Source: Cyanodermella asteris (Eukaryota > Ascomycota > Lecanoromycetes > Ostropales > Stictidaceae). Taken from it: a stretch of 64,000 bases of DNA. Positions 20,301 through 31,493 of this stretch are shown here, piece after piece. The notes beneath the pieces are model-generated. The model was given only the letters and a program-made list of their open reading frames with translations, searched no databases and had not been told where the DNA came from. The first letter of the stretch is position 1. The number at the start of each line of letters is the position of its first letter. The stretch is from assembly GCA_900618795.1 (NCBI GenBank), contig UYJD01000006.1, positions 664,785-728,784 of the forward strand, in the 5' to 3' direction. The translations under genes and the position numbers were made by a program.

Positions 20301-23300
20301 CATCATGAAATTGTACTTGGTCATCTTGTTTCGCTGGGGTAGTCTTCTTCAAGCTGGGCCTTTCGGGTCTGTATCCCATCAAGCCACCCTGACTGGTACA
20401 AGCGGCGTTCAGTGCTCGTGCCAGCCAGCGGTTAAGGTGCCTGAGCCGAGATAGCCCCTCCCGTACCAGAAAACGAAGTCCAAGGCTGTTCGATCATTGG
20501 CTCGTTAGTTCCGCCCGTCCCGGAGAGATCGTGACTATTGAGCCGTTGCAAGAAGTTTGAACCTGTGGTTGCATGTTTCCGTGTTCCGAAAGTCTATCAA
20601 GAACCACATGATGAGCTTTCACTCCGGATCAGATAAAGCCATGCACCTGTTGCAGTGATTGGCAGCGAAGAATAGTGTGTGTACAGGCCTTGCCGGCCGC
20701 AACGTCGTACCAATTTGTCTTGATGTGGTCTGCCCAGAGAAAATAACACTGGTGGAGCTAATTTTCAGTCAGTATCGCCATTTCTCCAGAACATATCGAT
20801 TTTGCTGTACCACCACGATGCGCCATCGTCCACTCTTTGGTGTCATCAAATCGCGAGCACCTTGTTAGCCCTCTGGACAGATTTAGTGTGTGAATGTGTC
20901 TCACAAGATTTTGTGCAGCCAACGCCGCTGCCGCCATCCTTGCATTTGCGTCGAGGCATTATGCAGGCCAAGTAACAGCCAAGCACTTCCTTCGCCGACA
21001 TGACCGGGCTGCCACCCATCTGCGCCCGCCCGCTACTGGCACAGACCAAGTGACAATGTTGCCATGATTGCTAGATCTTTAGGCTCCGCTGGTCCGTTGC
21101 AGAAAGCAGAGCATGCTGACGAGCAGCGATACGGCAAGGGTGCTGGTCTTCGTGGGATGCCATTTTCACGAGCTGGGGCGGGTATTTAGTCTGATACTTA
21201 AGTCATACTGCGCCTTGTGTTCATCGGCCCATTGTAATGTGATGGCCGAAAGATGAACTTTTAGCGTATCATGGATGGGATGGCCTGCTCGTACTCGAGT
21301 TTTCACGGGCCGTGAAAAATTCATCTGGCCATGCTTGACGATTCCAGAGCTAGCGAGAAGTGCTGAACACGATTTAGGGCATGGCTAGATAGTGCGGTGG
21401 TGATCTGAGCAGTTACCGAAAGCATGCGGCAGCCCTGCAGAAAAACTGAGAGCCTTTTCCGTCTAACCAATGATGCAGGTGCACTTATCGGAGTGCGCGA
21501 GTTGATACCACAAAAGGCTACCTTGAGGCTCCTGGTATTGCTCTGGAAGGTGTAGAGACTGTAGTGGATACTTTCAGGGATTCGAGGAGGAATGAGCACT
21601 TAGTAAGTGCTGTGATGGTCTGTTTGGATCAGGGGCCCTGACTGCCGTCACTAAACGGAACCAAACAATTACAAACACAACAGCAATCCTGTCTACTATG
21701 CGCGAGTCATCAACCTCCCCAGCGCGGAATCGTAGGGCCGTCAGTTCCTTCGGCAGGCACCGGGGAGAGCTATCTGAAGAAAGCCTCAGAACGTTTTGCG
21801 GGTCCTTGGCCTCAGATCCTCCCGCCTGCCATTTGACGCCATACCAGAGTAATTGATTGGACAGGGATCGAATGGAATCCTTCAGCGCAGTAGTCCGCAA
21901 GATTGCAACAGCCTGCTCTGATTGATAGCTGACGACCTGATCCTGCCGCGGTCCGATGGAAGATGACCCACTATCGTCAAATGACTAGCCCTGAGGGATT
22001 GAGGAATGACAGACTGGCGCTCATCGTCGTATATCAGGCCGTTCTGCTCGGCTACGCAAGCCACACCACGCCACTTTCATTGTTCACTAGACAAGTCTGG
22101 ATTCGCGCGATATTGAGGTCCCATATCCGTGGGCTGTCGTTCACGTTCGAGAGGCCTGATTGCTCACACTCCTGTAGAGAGTGACAAACACGCCGCACTT
22201 GAGCTGCCAGCAACAAAAGCCATCCATATATCGCTCCCGAGATACAAAAATCGTTCTCTGAACTATATGCTGCAGCGGGGGCGGCAAAAGTCGACTCAAT
22301 TGGCTCCTTTGAGATAGGCAGAGATAGCTTAAAAGTCAAATTCGGCTGCACTGTCACGGCGTGGGCCCGCTCGTACCGGATTGTTCTTCGTTCTGTTGGA
22401 AACTCAACGCAACTTGCTTCGATAGAAAGCACGAAGTTGGCGTAGTCCGAGGTGACCACACCAAAACGATTTCAGCGAATCGATGACTTAGCGCTGGGCA
22501 GTCGCCCGAAGTGGCTTCAACGTGAACAGCGCAGAAATTTGTTTGAACGCATTTCAATACTTGTCACCCGAGGTCCCCTGCTTGTGTAAACACAGGACTT
22601 TGCTGCTTGGCGAATTTCTGGTGCTGGATTGCTGTAGCTTTAAGGCTGGCCATATAGCTGGCTCACGGTAGAACCACAACAGTGTGCGCCAACGACGATA
22701 AAAGGCGTGGCCTCCAGGTAAAGGCGACAGTCGATCGCCAAAGATGGTGAGTTCGAAGGCATGATGCGGGATTCGGGCGAGGACATTCTGACTTTGATAT
22801 CGCCGTCGAAGCCGGAATCGGGTGCTGGCGGTCGCTTCTGACGGAGATAGGTTGCAAGCGACATTAGTTCAGGACTAGTCGTCGGATAATAGGCCGGCGC
22901 TGGGCGGCAAAGGCGTGGGATGAGACTCATCGGCACGACCTCCCACAGGACATATGCGCGAAATCAGCGTGAAATCGACAACCCGGATTAAGCTGTGATC
23001 GGCTGTAGACGGGGCGCTGGCGCTGGCACTGGCAGTCCTGCACCAGAAACGATTGGTCGATTACTCGATGAGACTATGGTCGTGGCCACATGGAGCTGTG
23101 AGCTGAGGTCCAACTTGGACGAGGGAAGCACCTCAGTATCCTCCCTTACCATCGGGTATCAAGGCCTTCGAAGCCCTATAGATCTCACCTTTCTGCACTG
23201 CGGAGAAGACTGCATGTAAAGGTGTTTGCGCAGCCCCAAAGGTCGTCTCTGCACCGCACGAGGTATCTGTTGTAGGGCCTGGAGTCTTCCAACGGGTTCC

Positions 23301-25540
23301 CGGCAGGTAGGCTGGGGGCTGTTCTTGTGAGGGTCTTCTCTCGCAAGGCTGACTGGAGTGCGTCGAAGCTTTTATTCCGTCGCGAACCGCCTTGAGGATC
23401 CACTCGTTCAAATCCACCCCGTCCTTGCCGACTCAGTTGTGATAGACACAGCTGATATGTCGTTCCGAGGGGCTTTTCGTACGGAATACCCATGGATAGA
23501 TAGAAATGAGTTACAACATGACCTGTCATGGGCTCGCAACACCACAGGATTCGCTAGCCGCCATACATAACAGCCAGCCCAGCAGCAAGTTGACTGGCTG
23601 CCAGGGGGACAGTGTGGAATTGTTTGCATGCAGTTGCCTCACAACATCAATGGATGACAGGACGTCCGATATAGCACGTCCAGCACCGGCCCATGCAGAA
23701 CGTAGTGCGGTAGTGTATGTACAGGATTGTTGGCCGGGGACAAGCATCCGACCTGGTTGTTTTGTGCGAAAGAGGAGTAAAAGAGCTGTCATGGTCTGTA
23801 AGCGTCATGGCTGTAGCGTGCTGTTAGTGTCGTGATAGCCTTGCCGAAGGACGTCGACTTGTCTCGACGAATGACGATAGAGCATGATTTGGCGTGGGTT
23901 AGGACTATGATACTGTACTGTGCAGTGCAGCATACCAAGCTGGAAGCGTGGTATTCAATTTTGGGGCCGATGGATGGGATGCAACAAGTTCAATTGACCG
24001 AGTTTCGGCCTCGAAAGACAGATCCGGCTCGTCCGCTTTTGTTGGGTCAGAGTCTGCGCAGGAATAATTGTGACGCAGCTGTCTGTGCTTTTGTCAAGAC
24101 TTGTCGAAACCCCAGCATGGCCGTGTCTAGCGCCGAATTTGAGAAGACACCCTCAAGGTCCCCTTCTCCATCGCCGGAAGCAGCCTCAACTCTCTCCAAG
24201 TCCAATTACAGTATGGCTTACCCGTTTCAGTCAGTCGGCCGCCTCAAGCCAAGCGCTATACAGCATCATGTGCTTGCGGGGCAGAAAACTAGTAAGTCAC
24301 TGCGACTGTGCAAGCGGCTGATCGGCCCCGTCAGCGCATAATTTCATGTGGAGATGATGCCAGGCTTCCTGACCGGCTGTCACAAATTGTGGTTTTTTCC
24401 TCAGCAAACGAATGAGTTTGATTGGATCATCAGTAGACTAGCCATAAAATGGTGTCGTGAGCAGCACTTTGCAGAAGGGAAATGGAAGTCGGTGGTTATT
24501 TGTAACAGATCCCGACCCTGGGCGCCCTCGGATGCCCCCACAAGTCCATTATTCACCCAGCGGCGTTATTTCTTGACCGCTACAGCGCTACCAGAATTGA
24601 CCGGAAGATGGTCTGAATCCTTTCGGAAAGTTAGTGCACGACCTTCGGCTCCCGACGACAACTAGATGAACTCCGGTAAGGTGTGAGCATCTGGCCATGA
24701 CACAAATCTTCAGGGTCCACCATTGGAAGCTGTGTCGTGGTTATTGGTGCTGTCACGGGCGATCGCGCTGGACCAGCCAACGAAGCGATGAATACGACAG
24801 CTGTTACGTGGGCGAGTGTGGCATGGCCCTCTGCACTAGTACGTCTGCGCAGAAAAAAGGTTGCCGTCATATTGTGAGTGGTCCAGGGTACATATGTCGG
24901 CAACGGAATAGAACAGCACACAGCAGCGCTTCTGAGTGGATGTCTCGATTCTCGGAAGCTCGGACTTGCACCAATGGCATGATGGCACTCAGACACCATC
25001 GGTGGTGAAGAAGAAGATGGAGTATCCGGTTCAATGCCAAAGTTCTATTCCCGGCATTGTTGGCGATGCACGCGTGCAGATAAGGTGCTCGACGCAGATG
25101 GCGAAATTCCAGGTCAGCAGTTCGACCTGGACAGCGAATAGCTGCACTTGCGAGATTCGGCGATGGCGGCTGCACAAGGGTTGTACAAGTGCCGTAAGCT
25201 GAAGACCCGAGCGGCTGGGAGAGACGGATCTCGTAGCGTACATAGTGCGCATGTCAGAACGGAAGCTGACGGCGATTTTTACCGGGCCAGCGTATGATAC
25301 ACGTACCTAGTCTAGCAGGGTGGAGGGAGTGGCAGAGGAGAGAAGTGATGGCCGCAAGCTGCATGGTCGGGCGTGGGTTGGGTTGTAGGTAGGCGAGTAT
25401 GTGAGTGGCAGACATGTACACCGGGTGTTTGGCACCCGTCTGCATTATCACTTGTGCATCGGCAAAAAGCGCCAGTGCGCCGCCAGAATGAGCGACAGCA
25501 AGCTGAAGTCGAGTTGAAGGATCCCAGTGCATACAGAGAG
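17350..25540. other. Gene-poor region (about 8 kb)
   Basis: No frame here, on either strand, shows a recognisable domain, a convincing start with coding-like composition, or a plausible chain of exons. Open frames are all short (under about 190 aa) and overlap in many phases, as expected by chance. I found no reverse transcriptase, transposase, terminal repeat or tRNA. One 12-bp tandem repeat is listed separately. It may be degraded repeat DNA, regulatory sequence or non-coding transcript; the sequence does not decide. Confidence 0.5.
17735..17815. repeat. Degenerate 12-bp tandem repeat
   Basis: About six or seven imperfect copies of a unit close to ATTGATAAGAGC are seen, with variants such as ATTGATGAGAGC, ATTTATAAGAGC and ATTGACAAGAGC. 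In one plus-strand frame they read as repeated Ile-Asp-x-Ser/Gly. No surrounding gene is supported. Confidence 0.7.
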
Positions 25541-26814
25541 TGAGCTCAAGCCACAGCGAGCCGCAGCAGACTTTTCTTGCTCTTGCCGCCTGCAGCGGTA
25601 GACTACTAGTAGGTATCTATCTATCACCAGCAGGTTCGCTCTACGGCGCCCGCCGTTGCATGCTGAGAGGCATCACGAAGAGGAAAGAACGACCATCACT
25701 TCCTGAACGCAGGCAGGCGCGAGCTGGGAAGTGGCTACCCGGTCAGAGCCTGAGGAGAGGTGGTTCCAGCAAGCAAGGGAAGGCGCGGACGAGCGTGAGC
25801 GCTCAGCAGTCAGAGTGAGTGTCGAGTGTTGCATCGCACCTTCCCTCAGAGTCTGATCTGCCGGTCTCCTTCTTCTGTGCGCTGCTGCCCGCCTGTTTCT
25901 CGCTTCTCCCCCAGCAAGTCGCAGGCAGTCACGGCTTTGCCAGCTTTCGTTTCGTTTTGTTTTGTTTCGTCTCGTCTCCTCACTCCTTCTTCTCCTCACC
26001 ACCACCACGACTACTCTACCACCACCGCAACCCCATCGCCAACCCGCATCCTGCCAGCACGCATCTAACCGTCGACCTGCAGCGGTAGCGCACGTTGCTC
26101 GCCTCCCACAACGCCTGGCGATTGCGTCGCCCTGCCAGAGACAAGCATACCAAGCTTTCTCGGCGCCCAGCACGCACGCTTCGATCCGACTTGGCGCCAG
26201 GAGCAGTTCGTTTGATAGACAATAACAATCCCCAGACTCGAAGACTCCCTGTCCTGCGCCAAGCGACCGTCGAGCACTAGAAGCCTCGCCTTCTTCATTG
26301 CTGCTAGGTGAGCCTCCTCGTGCTGCCGACTCTCCATCGCCCCACGACCTACTCACACATCGCCTGTCGCGTCTCCCCCCGACCTGCATCGCCTCTCAGG
26401 CCATGTCTGCCGGGCGTGATGGCTTCGTCGCGGTTGCCGCCAACGGCCTGCGCGTGCACGTTGCATTATTCCACATGCGATCGACGTGTTACCACCGGCA
26501 TGCGACCGGTTCATGGGCTGCCAGCGAGCCTGCATCCGCGTTCGACTCGCTAAAACCCCGCCCGCCCCTGTCCCAGCAACCTCGTCCTGTCTGCCGTACA
26601 TGTACATGATGCATTATTTGACCACACCACCATATCTTTCGTACTGACGCATTCTTTTAGCACAGCCTCACGCTTGGGGCGATCCGCGGGCACGTGTCGG
26701 GCAAGACCCTCAGCGCTGATGCCCGCAACCCATACGCCCTAGGCCGGCCTATGGGCGTTGACGAAGAAATACGTTGAACCCACCCACCCTTTCCCTCTCC
26801 ACCAGCGTCGTCCG
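25541..26814 (+). promoter_or_regulatory. Probable promoter and long leader of palF
   Basis: No supportable gene. Between about 25930 and 26060 the plus strand is strongly pyrimidine-rich (TTTCGTTTCGTTTTG, then CTCCTTCTTCTCCTC), a composition common just upstream of fungal transcription starts. Several short ATG-initiated frames precede the palF start, so upstream ORFs or a leader intron are possible. A 238-aa minus-strand frame over this region is Arg-rich and judged a shadow. Confidence 0.4.
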
Positions 26815-29409
26815 ATGTCCATGTCTGAGACCACCTCCGTGGCCGAGCAACCCCCGGGTCATAAGAGTCCCTTCTCGAAGATATCCAACGCCCTCGGCTT
26901 CACACAGAAACCCCGCTGGATATCCGACTTTCGCATCGAACTCGACCACAAAGATCCGAACCACTACTACTATCCAAGCGATGTTATTCGGGGCACCATC
27001 TTTTTCACACCTCGGAAAGCCGTCAAGATAACACACATTACCATATCGCTCTACGGCTACGTACATGTCTTCAAGAGTTACAATGCGCCCGGTGACGTGG
27101 TCAACAAGGACTCTCTGAACACAGAACCGAGCAAGCTACTCGCAGTTCCAGGCGTCGTACCACTCTTCACTCCAGTGGAAGAGACTCTGTTCGGAGATGT
27201 CAGGCTTGAACCATGTCGTGGCCAATTCCAGTTTGCGTTGCGACTCCCCGGACATCGTTTACCCTCAAGCATCGATTTTGAAAGAGGATCGATTCAATAC
27301 AACCTGGTAGCCACCATCACCCGCCCCCATCTCACCAATCCCGTAATTCGATCCGATCCTAGGAAATTCATGGTCCACGAAAACATCGATTGCGGTAAAA
27401 TACCAACACCGAAACCACGCGTTGTAACCCTCGAAGCCGTTGAGAAGAAGAAGAGAAGGAAAAAGACGCCCTCTGTGACGATAAGCGCGGACAAATTTGG
27501 TGCGATAGCGACGGTCGCCGAAGAAACCGAACCACCTTCGCCTCGCTCAAGCATCGCTCCCAGCACAGATGGATCCCATCACAGCAACGAGGCAATTTCC
27601 ATGAGCAATTCGAGCTCCAGTGTCGAATTACGCATCGTGCCTCTCACAAGCAATACGGGGAGCACACATTTCAGTGCCAATAACAGTCAAAACGGAAGCC
27701 AAAACGGGAGCCAAACAAGCAGCCAGAACGGAAACCACAAGCCGTCTGCGAAGGCTAGCGCGAGTGGCAGGACCATTACAGCTTCGGCAGAAATCGGCAG
27801 GGGCGCATACCTACCTGGCGATTCAATACCCGTGCGGATACAGGTAGCTCACATCAAGCCTGTCAAAAGCATGTGTGGCCTTATTGTGACCTTATACCGT
27901 AAGACACACATCGAGACCGAGCCTCTTGTTCACCAAAAGGTCAGGGACGAGAACGGCAACATCACCCTGAAACCCATCACCGGAGATGTTTACCCGAAAT
28001 CGATGAGTGGCTTCGGGGGGCTCTCTATGTCTAATAAGCAGACGAGTCATACATTTCGAATGGATGTCGCCCAGACACATGTCCCGTTGTTCATCGATCC
28101 TCATTCATTGAAAGCCGACATCAAGACCAAACTCGAAATTCCCGAAGATCATGTCCATCCTACAATCACACATGTTCGAGGCGACACGCTCGACTTTAGG
28201 TACTACGTCGAAGTCTGCCTCGATGTGCAAGGGAAGCTGGAGGAGACCAGATTGTTACCACGGCTGACCAACCAAGCTGTTCACGGACTGGGCAAGCCGA
28301 GCGCGCGCAAAAGTCCCAGCGTACCTATGAGCCTCGCAGCTCAAGGACAACAAATGATTGATACGCAGACCATCAAGCGTGAGAGGCCTCAATTGGTGCA
28401 TTGGACTTTTCACGTAGTGATCGGCACAAGGGATAGCTGCAGAGAACTGCGGTCTGCCAGCAAAACGAACATTTCTGCGGATCCGTGGCGAATGGGAGAT
28501 TTGAGGATGCAAAAACAGAATTCCATGCAGGGGAGCGAATGCTCGCGAGGCAGCAAGCTAGGTGATGTACCGGAAGAGAGGGGCGAGGACGTACGTGCTT
28601 TGAGCAGTCGGGGCACCGGCACCGGCAGCAACGGCACCCGGCATCGATCTCCCCTTTATTACGAATCGAATTCCACACAGGAAAATGCATCATGGGATTA
28701 TTCAGGTCTACCTCGAGAAGATCCATCGAATTCGCATCGACACACGTCTCCGCCGCCCCCACCACCTCCTCTTGTCATCCCCGGTGAGCCTGTTGACGAA
28801 AAAACGAGGCTCAAACAGCAAGCGAACTTCTTGCTTCCGAGCGCCCCCGACGTCAACGACGAAGGGAGTCCATCAACAGCCATCCACATCCCGTCTGTAC
28901 CGGCTGCAGATGATCTCGATGAGCTAGATAGCGGATCTTGGGACACACCTACCAATGCGCATCGTACCGTTGCACACAGCGAATACAGTTCGGGTTCTGG
29001 ACACCGGCCAGCATTGCAACGAAGTCAGACCCACAACGGACTTCAAGCTACTGAGCGAAGCGCTATCCCTCTCAACAGACATGCTTCCTCTTCGACACAC
29101 ACATATGGGCCCGGGGATAACGGAACAAGCTTACCGGTCGTCTCGTCTCGACACCTCTCAGACTTCGATTTCCGCTTAGACAGGCATGCTGCTCCTTTAC
29201 CTGCAACAGAAGATAAACAGGAGCTGGAACGACGGCGCTTACTCGAACAGCAAAGTGCCCCGGAATATGATGACCCGGAGACTCCCGCGGGAGCAGGGCC
29301 GCCTGCCGATGTACCTGTTGTGCCCAGCGAAGATGATCACCAGGCGGCATTTGGCGAACTGGCCAACAGCCAAGAAGGTCTTCCCAGATACGAAAATCTA
29401 GATCGGTGA
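26815..29409 (+). CDS. palF: pH-response arrestin PalF/Rim8
   Basis: Single exon. The ATG at 26815 gives 864 aa; a second ATG two codons on is equally possible. The arrestin-N half (about residues 35-200) includes DFRIELDHKDPNHYYYPSDV, ISLYGYVHVFK and LPSSIDFERGSIQYNLVATI. It ends in the PalF-characteristic ENIDCGKIPTPKPRVVTLE. After a Ser/Asn-rich linker with NSQNGSQNG repeats, the arrestin-C half (about 325-500) has ITASAEIGRGAYLPGDSIPV, GFGGLSMSN, LKADIKTKLEIPEDHVHPTI and DFRYYVEVCLDVQGKL. These blocks match the Aspergillus PalF that I remember closely. PalF binds the 7-TM sensor PalH, is ubiquitinated at alkaline pH, and links the sensor to ESCRT and PacC processing. The long tail is disordered, Pro-rich, and ends LPRYENLDR; LPRY may be a PY-type ubiquitin-ligase motif. 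Other ART-family arrestins are less likely. Confidence 0.9.
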   Translation: MSMSETTSVAEQPPGHKSPFSKISNALGFTQKPRWISDFRIELDHKDPNHYYYPSDVIRGTIFFTPRKAVKITHITISLYGYVHVFKSYNAPGDVVNKDSLNTEPSKLLAVPGVVPLFTPVEETLFGDVRLEPCRGQFQFALRLPGHRLPSSIDFERGSIQYNLVATITRPHLTNPVIRSDPRKFMVHENIDCGKIPTPKPRVVTLEAVEKKKRRKKTPSVTISADKFGAIATVAEETEPPSPRSSIAPSTDGSHHSNEAISMSNSSSSVELRIVPLTSNTGSTHFSANNSQNGSQNGSQTSSQNGNHKPSAKASASGRTITASAEIGRGAYLPGDSIPVRIQVAHIKPVKSMCGLIVTLYRKTHIETEPLVHQKVRDENGNITLKPITGDVYPKSMSGFGGLSMSNKQTSHTFRMDVAQTHVPLFIDPHSLKADIKTKLEIPEDHVHPTITHVRGDTLDFRYYVEVCLDVQGKLEETRLLPRLTNQAVHGLGKPSARKSPSVPMSLAAQGQQMIDTQTIKRERPQLVHWTFHVVIGTRDSCRELRSASKTNISADPWRMGDLRMQKQNSMQGSECSRGSKLGDVPEERGEDVRALSSRGTGTGSNGTRHRSPLYYESNSTQENASWDYSGLPREDPSNSHRHTSPPPPPPPLVIPGEPVDEKTRLKQQANFLLPSAPDVNDEGSPSTAIHIPSVPAADDLDELDSGSWDTPTNAHRTVAHSEYSSGSGHRPALQRSQTHNGLQATERSAIPLNRHASSSTHTYGPGDNGTSLPVVSSRHLSDFDFRLDRHAAPLPATEDKQELERRRLLEQQSAPEYDDPETPAGAGPPADVPVVPSEDDHQAAFGELANSQEGLPRYENLDR

Positions 29410-30051
29410 ACGGCGCAGGGCATGAACAGTCCTACGAGGACGAATAAGCCGGAACCCCCAAATCTTGTTTCTCACCAAGAGCGCATCTTTTTTCACGTCT
29501 GCGGAACTCTCGACTAACGACTTCACGAAGGATAAATGTGGCCGGGAGTTCGGTTAAGCAACAATCTGAAGCGATTTTGGGACACATGGCGTGACAGGAA
29601 TTTACACGGCGGACACGGGAAAATGGGCCCGCGATACACAAAGGGGGAAGACCTTCGACATGATATGTGATTTTGACGACTATGATACCACTGCTCTAAA
29701 GCAGCTGCTTGAGCGTTCTTATTGCCATTCTGGACAGCCCCTGTCTCGGCAGTACAAGCCATGCCTTTCGGGTCCTGGGGCCCCATGTCCCAGCTTTGTA
29801 TTTGTGCTTGTTCGAGATTCCAAGTTAATCAATGGCGACAGCTCGCCTGTTTCCTTGGATCATGTCTTACCTTCATCCGCTCACCATGACTGGCTCGTAA
29901 CGGTGCTAATTCACTTGATGCTCCATACGACGCTTTGCTGTCTGAAATCATGCAGGCCGTGAAATCGTTCCCTCAACACCGCCCTCAAACCCGAACTTCA
30001 AGACACCAAGCCCTCGCCTCACAACTTGCCATTGTTCGAAGTCGCTCATCC
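29410..30051. other. Intergenic region between convergent palF and LanC-like genes
   Basis: About 640 bases, presumably 3' UTRs. A plus-strand frame beginning at 29591 and another running through 30489 show no domain and partly overlap the LanC-like gene antisense. Confidence 0.55.
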
Positions 30052-31493
30052 TCACAGATCAGTATACCCAATCATCCCACCCGTTCCTGCCCCAGTTCCA
30101 GCACCAGCCCAAACCCAAGCCCTCCCGGCCTCCCCCCAAAGCAACCCATACGCATCGCTCCCCGGCACATACCAACCCTCCCCGATGCCCCTCCCCACCA
30201 GTTCCGGCGTCGCCATCCTCAACATGCGCTCCCTCCGGACGCGATCCATCGCAAGCGCATTCCCCACGATCCCATGACACAGACACGGTTCCTTGGGCAG
30301 CAAGCCGCGATTCCAAACATCGTCCCGCGCCCGCCGGATCGCGTCTTCGATCCGCGTGCGGAGACTCGGAAAGTGCGGGTGCAACGCTTGCAGGGAGAGG
30401 ATCAGCCCGGGCCCGCCGTGGCAGAACTGGACAAATTCGTCTCCGGGAGGAGATTTCGATTTCGATTTCGAGGCCGAGGCCGAGGTTGAGGTTGAGGAGG
30501 GACGTGAGGCGGGCCAGTTTCCCGAGGGGAGTTGCTCGGAGAGGAGAGCGGACAGACGGTCCGTGAGGGTTTCGTCGACGCACGCCGGTGCGCTGAGGAC
30601 GAGTTGGGTTATTATGCCCACGTCCCCGTGGGCGGCACCGAGGTGCTCTCTGCCGTGCCAGCGCCAGCGCTCGACGGCGCGGTCGTGGTGCAGGACCCGC
30701 TTGACAATCTTCTCGATCAGCGCGTCGAGCGAGGTGAGTGCGCTGGAGTCGGAGGTCCACGCTTTCAGCATCCGGAGGAGGTAGAGTGTGCCGCCGCGCC
30801 CGTGGAGCCATTCGTTGTCGCCCGCGTCGAGGTCCATTTCCCGGACGAGGGTCAGGGCTCGTTGGGTGTAGGTTGCGTCCCGGGTGTAGCCGGCTTTGAC
30901 GCATGCGTAGGCGAGATCTTCGTCTTGGATCCCGCCGGAGAGACGCCGGGGGTTCCGAGCGTGTGCGGCGTGTGCGGCGCGGAGGTATTCGCGGCACCAT
31001 TCAGACGGCGTCCGGGTCCCGACGTCTAATATCGGGTGTGTCCTGCTGAGTTGTAGGAAGAGGTATGCGATCGATGTCGGGCCGGACAGGAGGCCTTTTG
31101 TGGGTCCGTTGATGGCTGCCGAAGGCGGATGGTCTGTTGTCAGAATCTGGAGGGATCTCCGGAGATGTGTGGGCGGGTCGATTAGGGGTAACGAGTCGAG
31201 GTGTTTGGGATCCGGAGGGATGTAGCGGGATGTAGGGTTGAATGATGAGGAGGAGAAGGACGGATTGTTAAGGGGTTGCTGGTTGGTAGAGGGGCGGTGA
31301 TGCCGGGGGAGATGAGGTGGGGGATCGGGCTTGTGAGTTCGGGTGGCAGGTAGTCGAAGGAGCGGAATTGTGTGCGAATGCTGAGTTTGGGGAACGAGGA
31401 CTCGACGGTGTGCGTTTGAGAGGTGGAGTGGGTGCGAGCGTGGCTGCTCATGGTGGGCGACATTGATCCGGGGATTGATTGAGTGAGAATCAT
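30052..31493 (-). CDS. LanC-like (LANCL) protein, 5' part in another frame
   Basis: The main frame runs on the minus strand from about 31270 to the stop at 30052. It shows the fungal LanC-like pattern: SGPTSIAYLFLQLSRTHPIL, then EWLHGRGGTLYLLRML, WRWHGREHLGAAHGDVGII, QFCHGGPGLILSLQ and CLCHGIVGNAL. The Cys/His residues of CHGGPG and CLCHG match the zinc ligands of LanC cyclases and human LANCL1. LANCL proteins add glutathione to dehydroalanine and dehydrobutyrine in damaged proteins; here that role is inferred. No in-frame ATG lies upstream of 30837, yet conserved sequence does. The likely N-terminus (ATGs at 31493, 31463 or 31451; MSSHARTHSTSQ) is one frame away and open to 31182. I see no good GT-AG intron, so a missing base between about 31200 and 31400 is suspected. 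A Ser/Lys-rich low-complexity loop sits near 30450-30490. Confidence 0.8.

Noticed and set aside
23133-23529. Possible ankyrin-like TPLHAVFSA string on the minus strand
   Set aside because: A single short match with no repeat partners or intact frame around it.
17350-25540. Eroded retrotransposon as the explanation for the gene desert
   Set aside because: I saw no polymerase or integrase motifs, terminal repeats or strong AT bias, so the label is not supported by the sequence alone.
25673-26389. 238-residue Arg-rich minus-strand frame in the palF leader
   Set aside because: Low-complexity translation of the pyrimidine-rich leader; no domain or splice structure.
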